Assembly (NCBI RefSeq): GCF_000720635.1
Contig: NZ_JOCF01000011.1
Location: 1-64,000 of the forward strand
Origin: Streptomyces sp. NRRL WC-3742
GTDB lineage: Bacteria; Actinomycetota; Actinomycetes; Streptomycetales; Streptomycetaceae
Direction: 5' to 3'
Length of the DNA stretch: 64,000 nt
Below, in pieces: positions 26,562 through 37,126 of the stretch. Each line of letters begins with the position of its first letter. Position 1 is the stretch's first letter. The notes beneath the pieces were generated by a model. That model searched no databases, had not been told where the DNA came from, and worked only from the letters and a program-made list of their open reading frames with translations. Made by a program: the position numbers and the translations under genes.

Positions 26562-27899
26562 AATGACCTTCCGGCGCAGCCGGAGGATCATCAGGGTCCC
26601 CACCGCCAGCGGGACGTACAGCCAGCAGAACGCCCATCGGAAGGCATCGACCGGATACCCGTCGGTGCCTTCCGGCGTGAGTGCGTCCAGCAGCACGCCG
26701 ATGCCGAGCAGACTGATCATCGTGCCGATGAAGCCGCCCATGTTGACGATGCCGGAGGCCGTGCCGAGGCGCTCCGACGGGTTGTGGGCGCGGGCGTAGT
26801 CCATGCCGACCAGTGAGGCGGGGCCGTTGCTGCCCATCACCGCGACGAGGCCGACCAGCAGCCACATCGGCGGGTGTCCGCCGGGCCAGGCCAGGGCGAG
26901 TGCCCAGCCGAGCGCGGTGGCCGCGATGACGGTGAGCACGATGGGCATCCGGGCCCGTGCGGTGCGGGAGAGCACCCGGCCGAAGACGAAGCCCGCGGTC
27001 ATGTTGGAGAGCACCAGCAGGGTCAGCAGACCGCCCGCACCGGCCCGGGACATCCCCTGGGCCTCCACCAGGTAGGGCAGGCCCCAGAGCAGGCCGAAGA
27101 CGTTGCCCGGGAACTGCGTGGTGAAGTGCACCCACAGCCCGAGCCGGGTGCCGGGCTCACGCCAGCAGTCGCGAACCTGACGCCCGATCGGCGGGCGCTC
27201 CCCGCTCTGCGGCCGCACCTCGGCCAGCTCGGCCACCCCCGCCGGGGCCTCCCGCAGGAACAGCGCGACGAGGGCGAACACCCCGACGCCGAGCAGCGCG
27301 ATCGCCGTGAAGGTCGGCGTCCAGCCCTCCTGGTGCAACACCTGGGCGAGCACCACGGTGGTGATCAGGTTGCCGCCCATCCCGACCAGGCCCGTCAGCT
27401 GGGCGACGAAGGGGTTGCGGGCCGCCGGGAACCACCGGGCGGCTATGCGCAGCACGCTGATGAAGGTCATGGCGTCGCCGCAGCCGAGCACCGCCCGGGA
27501 GACCAGCGCGGGGCCGAAGGAGGAGCTGAAGGCGAAGGCCAGCTGGCCGGCGCTCAGCAGCACCACGCCCACCAGCAGCACCCGTCGCGGCCCGAAGCGG
27601 TCGACGAGCAGGCCCACGGGTATCTGCATGGCCGCGTAGACCAGCACCTGGAGGATCGAGAAGGTGGAGAGCGCCGAGGCGCCGATGCCGAAGCGGTCGG
27701 CGGCGTCCAGCCCGGCCACGCCGAGGCTGGTGCGGTGGATGACGGCCAGGACGTAGACGCTGACGCCGATGGACCAGGCCAGCCAGGCCGCGCGCCCGCC
27801 GGGCGGGAACGCCGGCGAGGACGGCAGCGGGGAGGACGGCGGGGTTACGGGCTCTGCGGTGGATCGGGACGCGGCTGAACGGGCGGGCTCCACGGTCAT
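26556..27899 (-). CDS. MFS transporter
   Basis: A 447 aa major facilitator with twelve predicted helices, beginning after a Ser/Pro-rich N-terminus at WLAWSIGVSVYVLAVIHRTSLGVAGL (about 38-63). The loop 2-3 signature is GLLVDRFGPRRVLLVG, and SRAVLGCGDAMTFISVLRIAARWFPAARNP lies between helices 4 and 5. The sequence resembles hexuronate/nitrate-class (sialic/NNP-like) transporters, but the substrate is not clear. The last codons and the stop lie in a 24-nt repeat shared with the BRO-N gene, so the very end of the protein (RRKVIA) may have been remade by recombination. ATG 27899 has no strong RBS, so the start is uncertain. Confidence 0.88.
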   Translation of the reverse strand: MTVEPARSAASRSTAEPVTPPSSPLPSSPAFPPGGRAAWLAWSIGVSVYVLAVIHRTSLGVAGLDAADRFGIGASALSTFSILQVLVYAAMQIPVGLLVDRFGPRRVLLVGVVLLSAGQLAFAFSSSFGPALVSRAVLGCGDAMTFISVLRIAARWFPAARNPFVAQLTGLVGMGGNLITTVVLAQVLHQEGWTPTFTAIALLGVGVFALVALFLREAPAGVAELAEVRPQSGERPPIGRQVRDCWREPGTRLGLWVHFTTQFPGNVFGLLWGLPYLVEAQGMSRAGAGGLLTLLVLSNMTAGFVFGRVLSRTARARMPIVLTVIAATALGWALALAWPGGHPPMWLLVGLVAVMGSNGPASLVGMDYARAHNPSERLGTASGIVNMGGFIGTMISLLGIGVLLDALTPEGTDGYPVDAFRWAFCWLYVPLAVGTLMILRLRRKVIA

Positions 27900-28014
27900 A
27901 GTGCGACCAGATTAGTCATCCCATGATTGGACGCCCAGAGTGGGGCTGCAGAACCGGTCGAACCGGACCGGTCCCGTCGGTCACGCCGGGCCAGTCGCCC
28001 CCAGCCCGTCACCG

Positions 28015-29247
28015 TCAGCCCGTCACCGTCCAGGACACCGAGCGGGTCATGTACTTGTCCCGGAAGCCCTCGTCCCGCACCCAGTCGGTGGTGTCGCGCA
28101 CCGTCGCGGTCACCGTGGCCGTACGGCCCGGCTCCAGGTCCAGCCGCGCGGTGTCCAGCCGCCCGTCCGAGGGCTGCGGCTTCACCGGGACGCCGTCCAC
28201 CTTCCACTCCACCGCCAGCTGCCGGGCGCCGGTCAGCGGCAGCGGCCGCACGTCCAGCCGGGGGCGCCCGGTCACCTCGCCCGGGGGCGGTGAGGGGGCG
28301 TCGGTCGGGCGGACCTTGCGGTACAGCTCCTCGATGATCGCCTCGCGCGAGGGCAGGTTGTAGGCGCTGCCCAGGGTGCGCATCACCGAGTCCTGGGTCG
28401 GCCGGTAGAGGCCGTTGGCGCTGCGGTACGCCCCGATGGTCCCGGCGCCGTCCGGGGACTCGGTGCCCAGCCAGCGCCACCACTTCGTCTGCTTCCGGCG
28501 CATGTCGTCGGCGTTGAGGGTGGAGAGGTTCGGGTAGTCCGCGTCCTCCGGGGCGCTGTCGTACTCGTCCCCGAGGTCCCCCACGGTGTGGCCGATCTCG
28601 TGCTGGATGATCCGCCCGGCGTCCGGGCTGCCCCCGGCCAGGGTGGTCACCCCGGTGCCGCCGGCGCCGCCGTACTCGACGGAGTTGGCCAGCGCGATCA
28701 GGTACTGCGGCCCGGCGCCGTCCCCCGCGTACCGGGCGGTGGCGGACTCGTCGGCGCAGAGCAGCCGGGCGGTGCCCTCGCACCAGAAGTGCATGCCGAG
28801 CGGGGTGCCGGGGTTGCGGCCGCGGCCTTCGGTCTCGGCTATCCCGGAGACCGGGGAGACGACCTCGACGCGCCGTATGTTGAAGAACCCCTGGTAGGTG
28901 CGGAACGGCTCGATGTCCATCAGCGCGTGCCACGCCTTGTCGGCCTGCTGCCGGAACATCTCCTGCTGGTCGGTGGTGTAGCCGTCCCCGAGCAGGACGA
29001 GGGTGATCCGGTTGGCGGGGTCCCCGGTGCGGCGTATGTCGAAGGTCGGGGCGGCGGCCGGGGCCCGCTGGTCGGCCCGTACGACGTGGTGCGGGGGCGC
29101 CGCCCGGTCGACCGGCGGCGCGCCCGGCCCGATCACGCCGAAGGGCGAGGGGCCCGCCAGCTCCAGCGCGGCGGGCAGTACGGCGGTGGACACCAGCACG
29201 AGCGCGGCCAGACTCCGGACGAGACGGCCAGGGTTGCCAGGCGGCAT
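28015..29247 (-). CDS. M64 family zinc metallopeptidase, secreted
   Basis: 410 aa. An N-terminal signal sequence (RLVRSLAALVLVSTAVLPAALELAG, about 8-32) directs export. The M64 (IgA-peptidase) domain starts at TFDIRRTGDPANRITLVLLGDGYTT (68-92) and includes the catalytic signature HEIGHTVGDLGDEYD (residues 216-230), with two His, Glu and the downstream Asp/Glu ligand. A C-terminal beta-rich region of about 90 residues (VRPLPLTGARQLAVEWKVDGVP) looks like a binding module. In streptomycetes such enzymes are extracellular endopeptidases of unknown target. ATG 29247 follows GAGGACG. Confidence 0.9.
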   Translation of the reverse strand: MPPGNPGRLVRSLAALVLVSTAVLPAALELAGPSPFGVIGPGAPPVDRAAPPHHVVRADQRAPAAAPTFDIRRTGDPANRITLVLLGDGYTTDQQEMFRQQADKAWHALMDIEPFRTYQGFFNIRRVEVVSPVSGIAETEGRGRNPGTPLGMHFWCEGTARLLCADESATARYAGDGAGPQYLIALANSVEYGGAGGTGVTTLAGGSPDAGRIIQHEIGHTVGDLGDEYDSAPEDADYPNLSTLNADDMRRKQTKWWRWLGTESPDGAGTIGAYRSANGLYRPTQDSVMRTLGSAYNLPSREAIIEELYRKVRPTDAPSPPPGEVTGRPRLDVRPLPLTGARQLAVEWKVDGVPVKPQPSDGRLDTARLDLEPGRTATVTATVRDTTDWVRDEGFRDKYMTRSVSWTVTG

Positions 29248-29410
29248 ACGGGTGCGTCCTCGGTGCTCCGGTCACCCGCGTCGCCCGGGTGGTGGAGCGG
29301 AGACGTACCCGACGCGGCGTGTCGCCCCTACCGGCGGACGCAAATGTCACCGACCTGGCCGAACGATCCAGATCGCCCCAGTCATTCCAACCAATCTTTT
29401 GAGCGCAGCG

Positions 29411-29454
29411 GAAGGGGCCCTGTTCCGCACGACGGTGCGGAACAGGGCCCCTTC
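29411..29454. terminator. Terminator of the 2-oxoacid dehydrogenase operon
   Basis: A 20-bp perfect stem (GAAGGGGCCCTGTTCCGCAC / complement) with loop GACG, 16 nt beyond the E2 stop codon, in front of the M64 gene's promoter region on the same strand. Confidence 0.92.
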
Positions 29455-29470
29455 GTGGGTCCTCGGCCGG

Positions 29471-30910
29471 TCAGCCCCAGGTGATCAGGCGCTTCGGCTG
29501 CTCCAGCAGGCCGGCCACGTCGGCCAGCACCCTGGAGCCCAGCTCACCGTCGACCAGGCGGTGGTCGAAGGAGAGCGCCAGCGTCGTCACCTGGCGCGGG
29601 ACGACCTTGCCCTTGTGCACCCACGGCAGCTCCCGGACCGCGCCGAAGGCGAGGATCGCGGCCTCGCCCGGGTTGAGGATCGGGGTGCCGGTGTCGACGC
29701 CGAAGACGCCGACGTTGGTGATGGTGACCGTGCCACCCTGCATGTCGGCCGGCGAGGTCTTGCCCTGGCGGGCGGTCTCGACCAGCTCGCCGAGCGAGGT
29801 CGCGAGGCCCGCGAGGGTCTTGGACCCGGCGTCCTTGATGTTCGGGACGATCAGGCCGCGGGGGGTGGCCGCGGCGATGCCGAGGTTCACCTGGCCCTTG
29901 ATCACGATCTCCTGGGCCGCCTCGTCCCACTGGGCGTTGATCTCGGGGTGCCGCTTGATCGCGGTGAGCAGCGCCTTGGCGACCAGCAGCAGCGGGCTGA
30001 CGCGGACGTCGCGCCCGAGCTCGCCGGTCTCCTTGAGCTTGCGGACGAACTTCATCGTGCGGGTCACGTCGACCTGGACGAACTCGGTGACGTGCGGGGC
30101 GGTGAAGGCCGAGGCCACCATCGCCTGCGCGGTCGCCTTGCGCACGCCCTTGATCGGCACCCGGACGTCGCCCGCGGCCGGGACGACCGGCGCCGGGGCC
30201 TGGGCCTGGGGCGCCTCGGACACCTCCGCCACGACGGGCTCGGCCACCGGCGCGGCCTGGGCCGCCGCGAAGGCGTGCAGGTCCTCGCGGGTGATCACGC
30301 CGCCCGTACCGGTCGGGGTGACGGCCCGCAGGTCGACGCCGAGGTCCTTGGCCAGCTTGCGTACCGGCGGCTTGGCCAGCGGCCGCTCCCCGGCCGGGGC
30401 CTCGGTCACCGGAGCCACCGGAGCCACCGGAGCCACGGGGGCCACGGGAGCCGGAGCCGCGACGGGCGCGGGCTTCGCCGGAGCGGCCACGGCGGTGGCC
30501 GTGGTGCGCCGGGCCCGGCGCTGCGCGGTGCCGGTGCGCGGGCCGTAGCCGACCAGCACCTCCCGGCGCTCCGGCACGGCCTCGGCCTCGGGAGCCGCGG
30601 CCGGTGCGGCGGCGGGTGCGGGCACGGCGGCGACCGGAGCGGCCCCCGCCTCCCCGGCGACCGCGATCGAGATGATCACGGTGCCGACGTCGACCGTCGA
30701 CCCCTCGGGGAAGTGCAGCTGCTCGACGACCCCGTTGAACGGGATCGGCAGCTCCACCGCGGCCTTGGCGGTCTCCACCTCGCACACGACCTGCCCGTCG
30801 GTGACGACGTCACCGGGCTTGACGTACCAGCTGAGGATCTCGGCCTCGGTGAGCCCCTCGCCCACGTCGGGCATCTTGAACTCGCGGAGCGAGCGAACTT
30901 CGGTGGTCAT
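29471..30910 (-). CDS. bkdC: Dihydrolipoamide acyltransferase, E2 of 2-oxoacid dehydrogenase complex
   Basis: 479 aa. One lipoyl domain (residues about 10-85) with lipoylated Lys49 in CEVETAKAAVELP, a Pro/Ala linker that includes repeated APV triplets encoded by a 9-nt repeat, an E1/E3-binding peripheral domain (RKLAKDLGVDLRAVTPTGTGGVITREDL) and the C-terminal catalytic domain with SFDHRLVDGELG (His450, Asp454). E2 transfers the acyl group to CoA. A branched-chain type complex is likely from the E1alpha/E1beta arrangement, since streptomycete pyruvate dehydrogenase uses a single-chain E1. ATG 30910 follows GGGGAGCG. The E3 gene is not in the window. Confidence 0.92.
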   Translation of the reverse strand: MTTEVRSLREFKMPDVGEGLTEAEILSWYVKPGDVVTDGQVVCEVETAKAAVELPIPFNGVVEQLHFPEGSTVDVGTVIISIAVAGEAGAAPVAAVPAPAAAPAAAPEAEAVPERREVLVGYGPRTGTAQRRARRTTATAVAAPAKPAPVAAPAPVAPVAPVAPVAPVTEAPAGERPLAKPPVRKLAKDLGVDLRAVTPTGTGGVITREDLHAFAAAQAAPVAEPVVAEVSEAPQAQAPAPVVPAAGDVRVPIKGVRKATAQAMVASAFTAPHVTEFVQVDVTRTMKFVRKLKETGELGRDVRVSPLLLVAKALLTAIKRHPEINAQWDEAAQEIVIKGQVNLGIAAATPRGLIVPNIKDAGSKTLAGLATSLGELVETARQGKTSPADMQGGTVTITNVGVFGVDTGTPILNPGEAAILAFGAVRELPWVHKGKVVPRQVTTLALSFDHRLVDGELGSRVLADVAGLLEQPKRLITWG

Positions 30911-30924
30911 CTTCGCTCCCCGGT

Positions 30925-31899
30925 TCAGTACGCGAGCGCGCGGTCGACGGCGTCGAGCACGCGGTCCAGGTCGGGCAGGAACGCCTCCTCGACCCGGGAC
31001 GGCGGGTACGGCGCGAAGTAGCCGCCGACCCTCAGGACGGGCGCTTCCAGGTGGTAGAAGCACTTCTCCGTGAGCCGGGCGGCCAGCTCGGCGCCCATGC
31101 CCAGGAAGACGGGCGCCTCGTGCACCACGACGGCCCGGCCGGTGCGCTTCACGGACTCCTCGAGCGTCCGGAAGTCCACCGGGGAGAGCGAGCGCAGGTC
31201 GACGACCTCCAGGCGGCGGCCGTCCTCCTCGGCGGCCGCGGCGGCCTCCAGGCAGACCTTCACCATCGGGCCGTACGCGATCAGCGTCGCGTCGGTGCCG
31301 GGCCGGACGATCCGGGCGTCGTGCATCCCGAGGTCCGGGGCCGTGCCGACCTCGCCCTTGTCCCAGTAGCGCCGCTTGGGCTCCAGGAAGATCACCGGGT
31401 CGTCCGACTCGATCGCCTGGCGCAGCATCCAGTGCGCGTCGTGCGCGTTGGAGGGGGTGACCACCCGCAGGCCCGCGGTGTGGGCGAAGTACGCCTCGTG
31501 GGACTCGCTGTGGTGCTCGACCGCGCCGATGCCGCCCGCGTACGGGATGCGGACGGTGACGGGCATCTTGACGTGCCCGAGCGCGCGGGCGTGCATCTTC
31601 GCCAGCTGGGAGACGATCTGGTCGAAGGCCGGGTAGACGAAGCCGTCGAACTGGATCTCCACGACCGGGCGGTACCCGCGCAGCGCGAGGCCGATCGCGG
31701 TGCCCATGATGCCGGACTCGGCGAGCGGGGTGTCGATCACCCGGCCCTCGCCGAAGTCCTTCTGCAGGCCGTCGGTGATGCGGAAGACGCCACCGAGCTT
31801 GCCGATGTCCTCGCCCATCAGGAGCGTCTTCGGGTCGTTCTCCAACGACTTGCGCAGCGCGTCGTTGAGCGCCTTGGCGATGCTGAGCTGGCCGGCCAT
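30925..31899 (-). CDS. bkdB: 2-oxoacid dehydrogenase E1 beta subunit
   Basis: 324 aa. Thiamine-diphosphate-dependent decarboxylase beta chain with MGEDIGKLGGVFRITDGLQ (28-46), GRVIDTPLAESGIMGTAIGLALRGYRPVVEIQF, the HHSESHEAYFAHTAGLRVVTPS segment, and VEAPVLRVGGYFAPYPP at the end. Together with the alpha chain it forms an alpha2beta2 E1. The start is an ATG overlapping the stop of the alpha gene by one base (TGATG), so translation is coupled. The spacing to E2 is 14 nt. It supplies acyl-CoA starters for branched-chain fatty acids and polyketides if the complex is branched-chain specific. Confidence 0.93.
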   Translation of the reverse strand: MAGQLSIAKALNDALRKSLENDPKTLLMGEDIGKLGGVFRITDGLQKDFGEGRVIDTPLAESGIMGTAIGLALRGYRPVVEIQFDGFVYPAFDQIVSQLAKMHARALGHVKMPVTVRIPYAGGIGAVEHHSESHEAYFAHTAGLRVVTPSNAHDAHWMLRQAIESDDPVIFLEPKRRYWDKGEVGTAPDLGMHDARIVRPGTDATLIAYGPMVKVCLEAAAAAEEDGRRLEVVDLRSLSPVDFRTLEESVKRTGRAVVVHEAPVFLGMGAELAARLTEKCFYHLEAPVLRVGGYFAPYPPSRVEEAFLPDLDRVLDAVDRALAY

Positions 31900-33059
31900 C
31901 AGTGGTTCTCCCCCGCTTCGAAGGAGGCCGCGTACTCGACGTACTCGACCCGTTCCTCATCGACCAGCGCATGAGGCTCGCTGTAGACGTGGTCGAAGAT
32001 CAGCGTCGGGTCCGGGTCGGGCATGCCGCGCACGCCCTCGCGCACCCGCAGCCCCAGCTGCTCGCTCTCGGCGTCGACGGCCGCGAAGAACTCCTCGTCC
32101 GCCAGGCCCTCCTTCTCCAGGAGGGTGCGCAGCCGCAGGATCGGGTCCTTGGCCTTCCAGGCTTCGGTCTCCTCCGCGTGCCGGTAGCGCGTCGGGTCGT
32201 CGGAGGTGGTGTGCGCGCCCATGCGGTAGGTGAAGGCTTCGATCAGCACCGGGCCGTTGCCGTTGCGGGCGTGGTCGAGCGCCCAGCGGGTCACGGCGAG
32301 GCAGGCCAGCACGTCGTTGCCGTCCACCCGCACGCCCGGGAAGCCGAAGCCGGAGGCGCGGCGGTAGAGCGGGATCTTGGTCTGCGTGGTGGTGGGCTCG
32401 GAGATCGCCCACTGGTTGTTCTGGCAGAAGAACACGACCGGCGCGTTGTAGACCGAGGCGAAGGTGAACGCCTCGTTGACGTCGCCCTGGCTGGAGGCGC
32501 CGTCGCCGAAGTACGCGATCACCGCGTCGTCGGCGCCGTCCTTGGTGATGCCCATCGCGTACCCGGTGGCGTGCAGGGCCTGCGCGCCGATCACGATGGT
32601 GTACAGGTGGAAGTTCTTCTCGTTCGGGTCCCAGCCACCGTGGTTCACGCCGCGGAACATGCCGAGCAGGTTCAGCGGGTCGACGTCGCGGCACCAGGCC
32701 ACGCCGTGCTCGCGGTAGGTGGGGAAGGCGTAGTCACCGGTCCGCATGGCCCGCCCGGAGCCGACCTGGGCGGCCTCCTGGCCCAGCAGCGAGGCCCACA
32801 GGCCCAGCTCGCCCTGGCGCTGCAGCGCGGTCGCCTCACCGTCGAACCGGCGCACCAGCACCAGGTCGCGGTAGAGGGAGCGCAGTTCGTCGGGCGTGAC
32901 GGTGAGGGGGTAGTCCGGGTGCTCGACCCGCTCGCCTTCCGGCGTGAGCAGCTGCACGAGCTCCGGCTGGGCGTCCTTACCCGTGGCGCGGAGGGTGTCA
33001 GGGACGCCGGGGGCCGCCTTCTTGCGGGCCCTCGCCGTGCTTTTGACGGTCACGTTCAC
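31899..33059 (-). CDS. bkdA: 2-oxoacid dehydrogenase E1 alpha subunit
   Basis: 386 aa. Basic N-terminal tail, then YRDLVLVRRFDGEATALQRQGELGLWASLLGQEAAQVGSG, RMRTGDYAFPTYREHG and the ThDP pyrophosphate motif YFGDGASSQGDVNEAFTFASVYNAPVVFFCQNNQWAIS, which starts GDG and ends NN as in all E1alpha. RMGAHTTSDDPTRYR carries the regulatory/active-site loop. It leads the operon E1alpha-E1beta-E2. The 5' region (33060-33478) is shared with the divergent response regulator, which is therefore a candidate controller. Specificity for branched-chain versus pyruvate is inferred, not shown. Confidence 0.93.
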   Translation of the reverse strand: MNVTVKSTARARKKAAPGVPDTLRATGKDAQPELVQLLTPEGERVEHPDYPLTVTPDELRSLYRDLVLVRRFDGEATALQRQGELGLWASLLGQEAAQVGSGRAMRTGDYAFPTYREHGVAWCRDVDPLNLLGMFRGVNHGGWDPNEKNFHLYTIVIGAQALHATGYAMGITKDGADDAVIAYFGDGASSQGDVNEAFTFASVYNAPVVFFCQNNQWAISEPTTTQTKIPLYRRASGFGFPGVRVDGNDVLACLAVTRWALDHARNGNGPVLIEAFTYRMGAHTTSDDPTRYRHAEETEAWKAKDPILRLRTLLEKEGLADEEFFAAVDAESEQLGLRVREGVRGMPDPDPTLIFDHVYSEPHALVDEERVEYVEYAASFEAGENH

Positions 33060-33478
33060 TCCTCGGTCTGTCCGGCCGCCCGGGGTCGCCGGTGACCGGT
33101 CCGGTCACCGCCTCGCGGGGCGCGCGTGGGTGTGCGCACCTACTGCGTGGCAGGTGGTGATCCTGTTCCGACGGCGTCCCGCTAGAGAACGTTACCCAGC
33201 GTCCGCCCTTGGCGCGTCTGCGCTAGGACGTCCTACTTGTTCAGGGCCTACAACCCCGAGGGTGCCGCGCTCGGCGAGCCGTCGGAAGGGTGGGGGTGAC
33301 GGTCGGCGTGACGCAGCTCTCATTTCGAGCGCCTTCAGGACACCAGCGCACGTTATCCGGGCAGACGCCCGTGCGTAAGGGGGTTCTCGGTATCGGTTCG
33401 TTCCGTCATGGCTTGATCACAACGCCCCCACGGACCGGGAGGGGCGTCTGTCGTACGGTGATATGGGAGGCTTTGGGC
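33060..33478. other. Divergent promoter region, bkd operon / response regulator
   Basis: 419 nt. It contains a perfect 12-nt palindrome TAGGACGTCCTA (33224-33235) and, on the right, a short inverted repeat with arms ACGCCCC (33422-33428) and GGGGCGT (33441-33447) ahead of the response-regulator gene. No credible additional gene was found on either strand. Confidence 0.6.
33224..33235. promoter_or_regulatory. Palindrome TAGGACGTCCTA (operator candidate)
   Basis: A perfect 12-nt palindrome 165 nt upstream of E1alpha and 244 nt upstream of the response regulator. The spacing of a dimeric NarL-type site is possible. No experimental support is visible. Confidence 0.45.
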
Positions 33479-34138
33479 GTGACTGACAACGGACATATCA
33501 GGGTATTCCTGCTCGACGACCACGAGGTGGTCCGGCGGGGCGTGCACGATCTGCTCTCGGTCGAAGGCGACATCGAGGTGGTCGGCGAGGCCGGGACGGC
33601 CGCCGAGGCGATCACCCGGATTCCGGCCGTCCACCCCGACGTCGCGGTGCTCGACGTGCGGCTTCCGGACGGGAACGGCGTCGAGGTCTGCCGCGAGATC
33701 CGGTCACGGATGCCCGAGATCAAGTGCCTGATGCTGACGTCCTTCTCGGACGACGAGGCCCTGTTCGACTCGATCATGGCGGGCGCCTCGGGCTACGTCC
33801 TCAAGGCGATCCGCGGCACCGACCTGATCACCGCCGTCCGGGACGTGGCCGCCGGCCGCTCCCTGCTCGACCCGGTGGCCACCAGCCGGGTGCTCGCCCG
33901 GCTGCGCGACGGCGGCGAGAAGGAGGACGAGCGGTTGGCACAACTCACCAAGCAGGAGCGGCGAATCCTCGACCTCATCGGCGAAGGTATGACGAATCGT
34001 CAGATCGGCAACGAGTTGCACCTCGCCGAGAAGACGGTGAAGAACTACGTCTCCAGTCTGCTCGCCAAGATGGGCATGGAGCGACGGACCCAGGCGGCCG
34101 CCTTCGTGGCGCGGCGCCAGGCCGACCACCAGCACTGA
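33479..34138 (+). CDS. NarL/DevR-class response regulator, orphan
   Basis: 219 aa. Receiver with [13 protein letters not shown] (Asp13/14 pocket), phospho-acceptor Asp59 in [14 protein letters not shown], and GYVLKAI Lys. The Lux[52 protein letters not shown] is close to the DevR/DosR branch. No kinase gene adjoins, so it is an orphan. GTG 33479 follows GGGAGG and gives [14 protein letters not shown]; the longer ORF is not family-like. It is divergent to the bkd operon, a conserved neighbourhood as I recall, and could regulate it. Confidence 0.93.
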   Translation: MTDNGHIRVFLLDDHEVVRRGVHDLLSVEGDIEVVGEAGTAAEAITRIPAVHPDVAVLDVRLPDGNGVEVCREIRSRMPEIKCLMLTSFSDDEALFDSIMAGASGYVLKAIRGTDLITAVRDVAAGRSLLDPVATSRVLARLRDGGEKEDERLAQLTKQERRILDLIGEGMTNRQIGNELHLAEKTVKNYVSSLLAKMGMERRTQAAAFVARRQADHQH

Positions 34139-34203
34139 CCCACCCCCTGCACAGTCCTGACTGTTTGTCAAGGACCCCTGCGGTGTGGCCATAACCTCTG
34201 GCT

Positions 34204-35304
34204 GTGACTTTCAGCCAGACCCTCGCCTGTGCCCCGGCACGCCCCGACCTCGCCGCACCACCGATGGGGACCCTCAGCCCACCTGTCCCGCACACCGCAC
34301 TCGCCGAGGTCCTGGACCGCTATCCCGTGGGGAGAACGCTGACCGCCGAACCGGTCGCGGAGGGCCTGCTGAACCGGGGCTACCGGGTCATCACCGAGGC
34401 CGGCACGTACTTCCTGAAGTGCTACGTCGACTCCGCCACCGCCAACCGTCCCAAGATCCTCGCCCACCACCGCGCCACCGCCGACCTGTCCGCCCTCGGC
34501 CTGCCCGTCGCACCCCCGCTGACCTGCACGGAACGCGCGAACACCGTGGTCGGCCTGGGTGGCCGGCTGTTCGCGCTCTTCCCCTGGGTGAAGGGCCGGC
34601 ACCGGCACGGCACCGAGCTCGCCCTCCCGGAGTGCGACGCGCTCGGCGCGCTGCTCGGCCGGCTGCACGGCGCGCTCGACGACGTCTGCGCCCCCCTCGA
34701 CCAGCCCGCCGGCTACCGCAGCGCCGACTCCGCCGACAGCGCCGACCTGGCCCGTGACCTGCGTCGGCACGCCCGCAGGCACCGCCCCCACGGGGACCTC
34801 GACGTCCTCGTCGAGCGCCGACTCACGGAACGGCTTGAACTGCTCGCCGACCACGCCCACCGGCGCCCCGCCCCGGGCGTCGCCCCGCCCACCGGCTGGA
34901 CCCACGGCGACTTCCACGGGCTCAACCTGCTGTACGACCCCGACGGCCACGGCGGGCAGGTCGCGGCCGTCCTGGACTGGGACAAGCTGGGCCCCCAGCC
35001 GCGCGCCGAGGAGGCCGTCCGCGCGGCCACCCTGCTCTTCAACGACCGGACGTCCGGCACGCTCGACCTCGTCCGGGTCCGCCACTACTCACAGGCGTAC
35101 CGGGCCACCGGAGCCGCCACCGCCGAGCACCTGGCCGCCGCCACCCACCGGGTCTGGTGGGAGCGGCTCAACGACTTCTGGATGCTGCAGTGGCGCTACC
35201 AGCGGGGCGACCACCGGGCCGACCCGCTCTACCCGGCCTCGGCGGGGCAGCTGGCGTGGTGGTGCCAGGAGTACGAGCAGGTCCTGGACGCCTTCGCCAA
35301 CTGA
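34204..35304 (+). CDS. Aminoglycoside phosphotransferase (APH)-fold kinase
   Basis: 366 aa with the APH/choline-kinase fold. Catalytic loop GWTHGDFHGLNLLYD (Asp and Asn), Mg motif AAVLDWDKLG and N-lobe YFLKCYVDSATANRPKILAHHRATADL are present. The wording resembles homoserine-kinase type II/CotS-like members more than true antibiotic-resistance APH, so the substrate is probably a small primary metabolite. GTG 34204 is the assumed start, 65 nt after the response-regulator stop, so they might be co-transcribed. Its convergent neighbour is a Ser/Thr protein kinase, 33 nt away with no obvious hairpin. Confidence 0.85.
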   Translation: MTFSQTLACAPARPDLAAPPMGTLSPPVPHTALAEVLDRYPVGRTLTAEPVAEGLLNRGYRVITEAGTYFLKCYVDSATANRPKILAHHRATADLSALGLPVAPPLTCTERANTVVGLGGRLFALFPWVKGRHRHGTELALPECDALGALLGRLHGALDDVCAPLDQPAGYRSADSADSADLARDLRRHARRHRPHGDLDVLVERRLTERLELLADHAHRRPAPGVAPPTGWTHGDFHGLNLLYDPDGHGGQVAAVLDWDKLGPQPRAEEAVRAATLLFNDRTSGTLDLVRVRHYSQAYRATGAATAEHLAAATHRVWWERLNDFWMLQWRYQRGDHRADPLYPASAGQLAWWCQEYEQVLDAFAN

Positions 35305-35337
35305 CCGCCGCCGGTGCCGCCGCCGCCCTGGCTCGCC

Positions 35338-37014
<1,677 letters not shown>

Positions 37015-37126
37015 CGCTCCTCGCCCCGGGCGGTCGCTCGGATCGCGGTGCCCTGTCGCTTGCGTATCCCCGAACGCTACCGCCTCCGGCGGACGGTCGT
37101 GGCACGCCCGGGGTGGGCCAAGGCCG

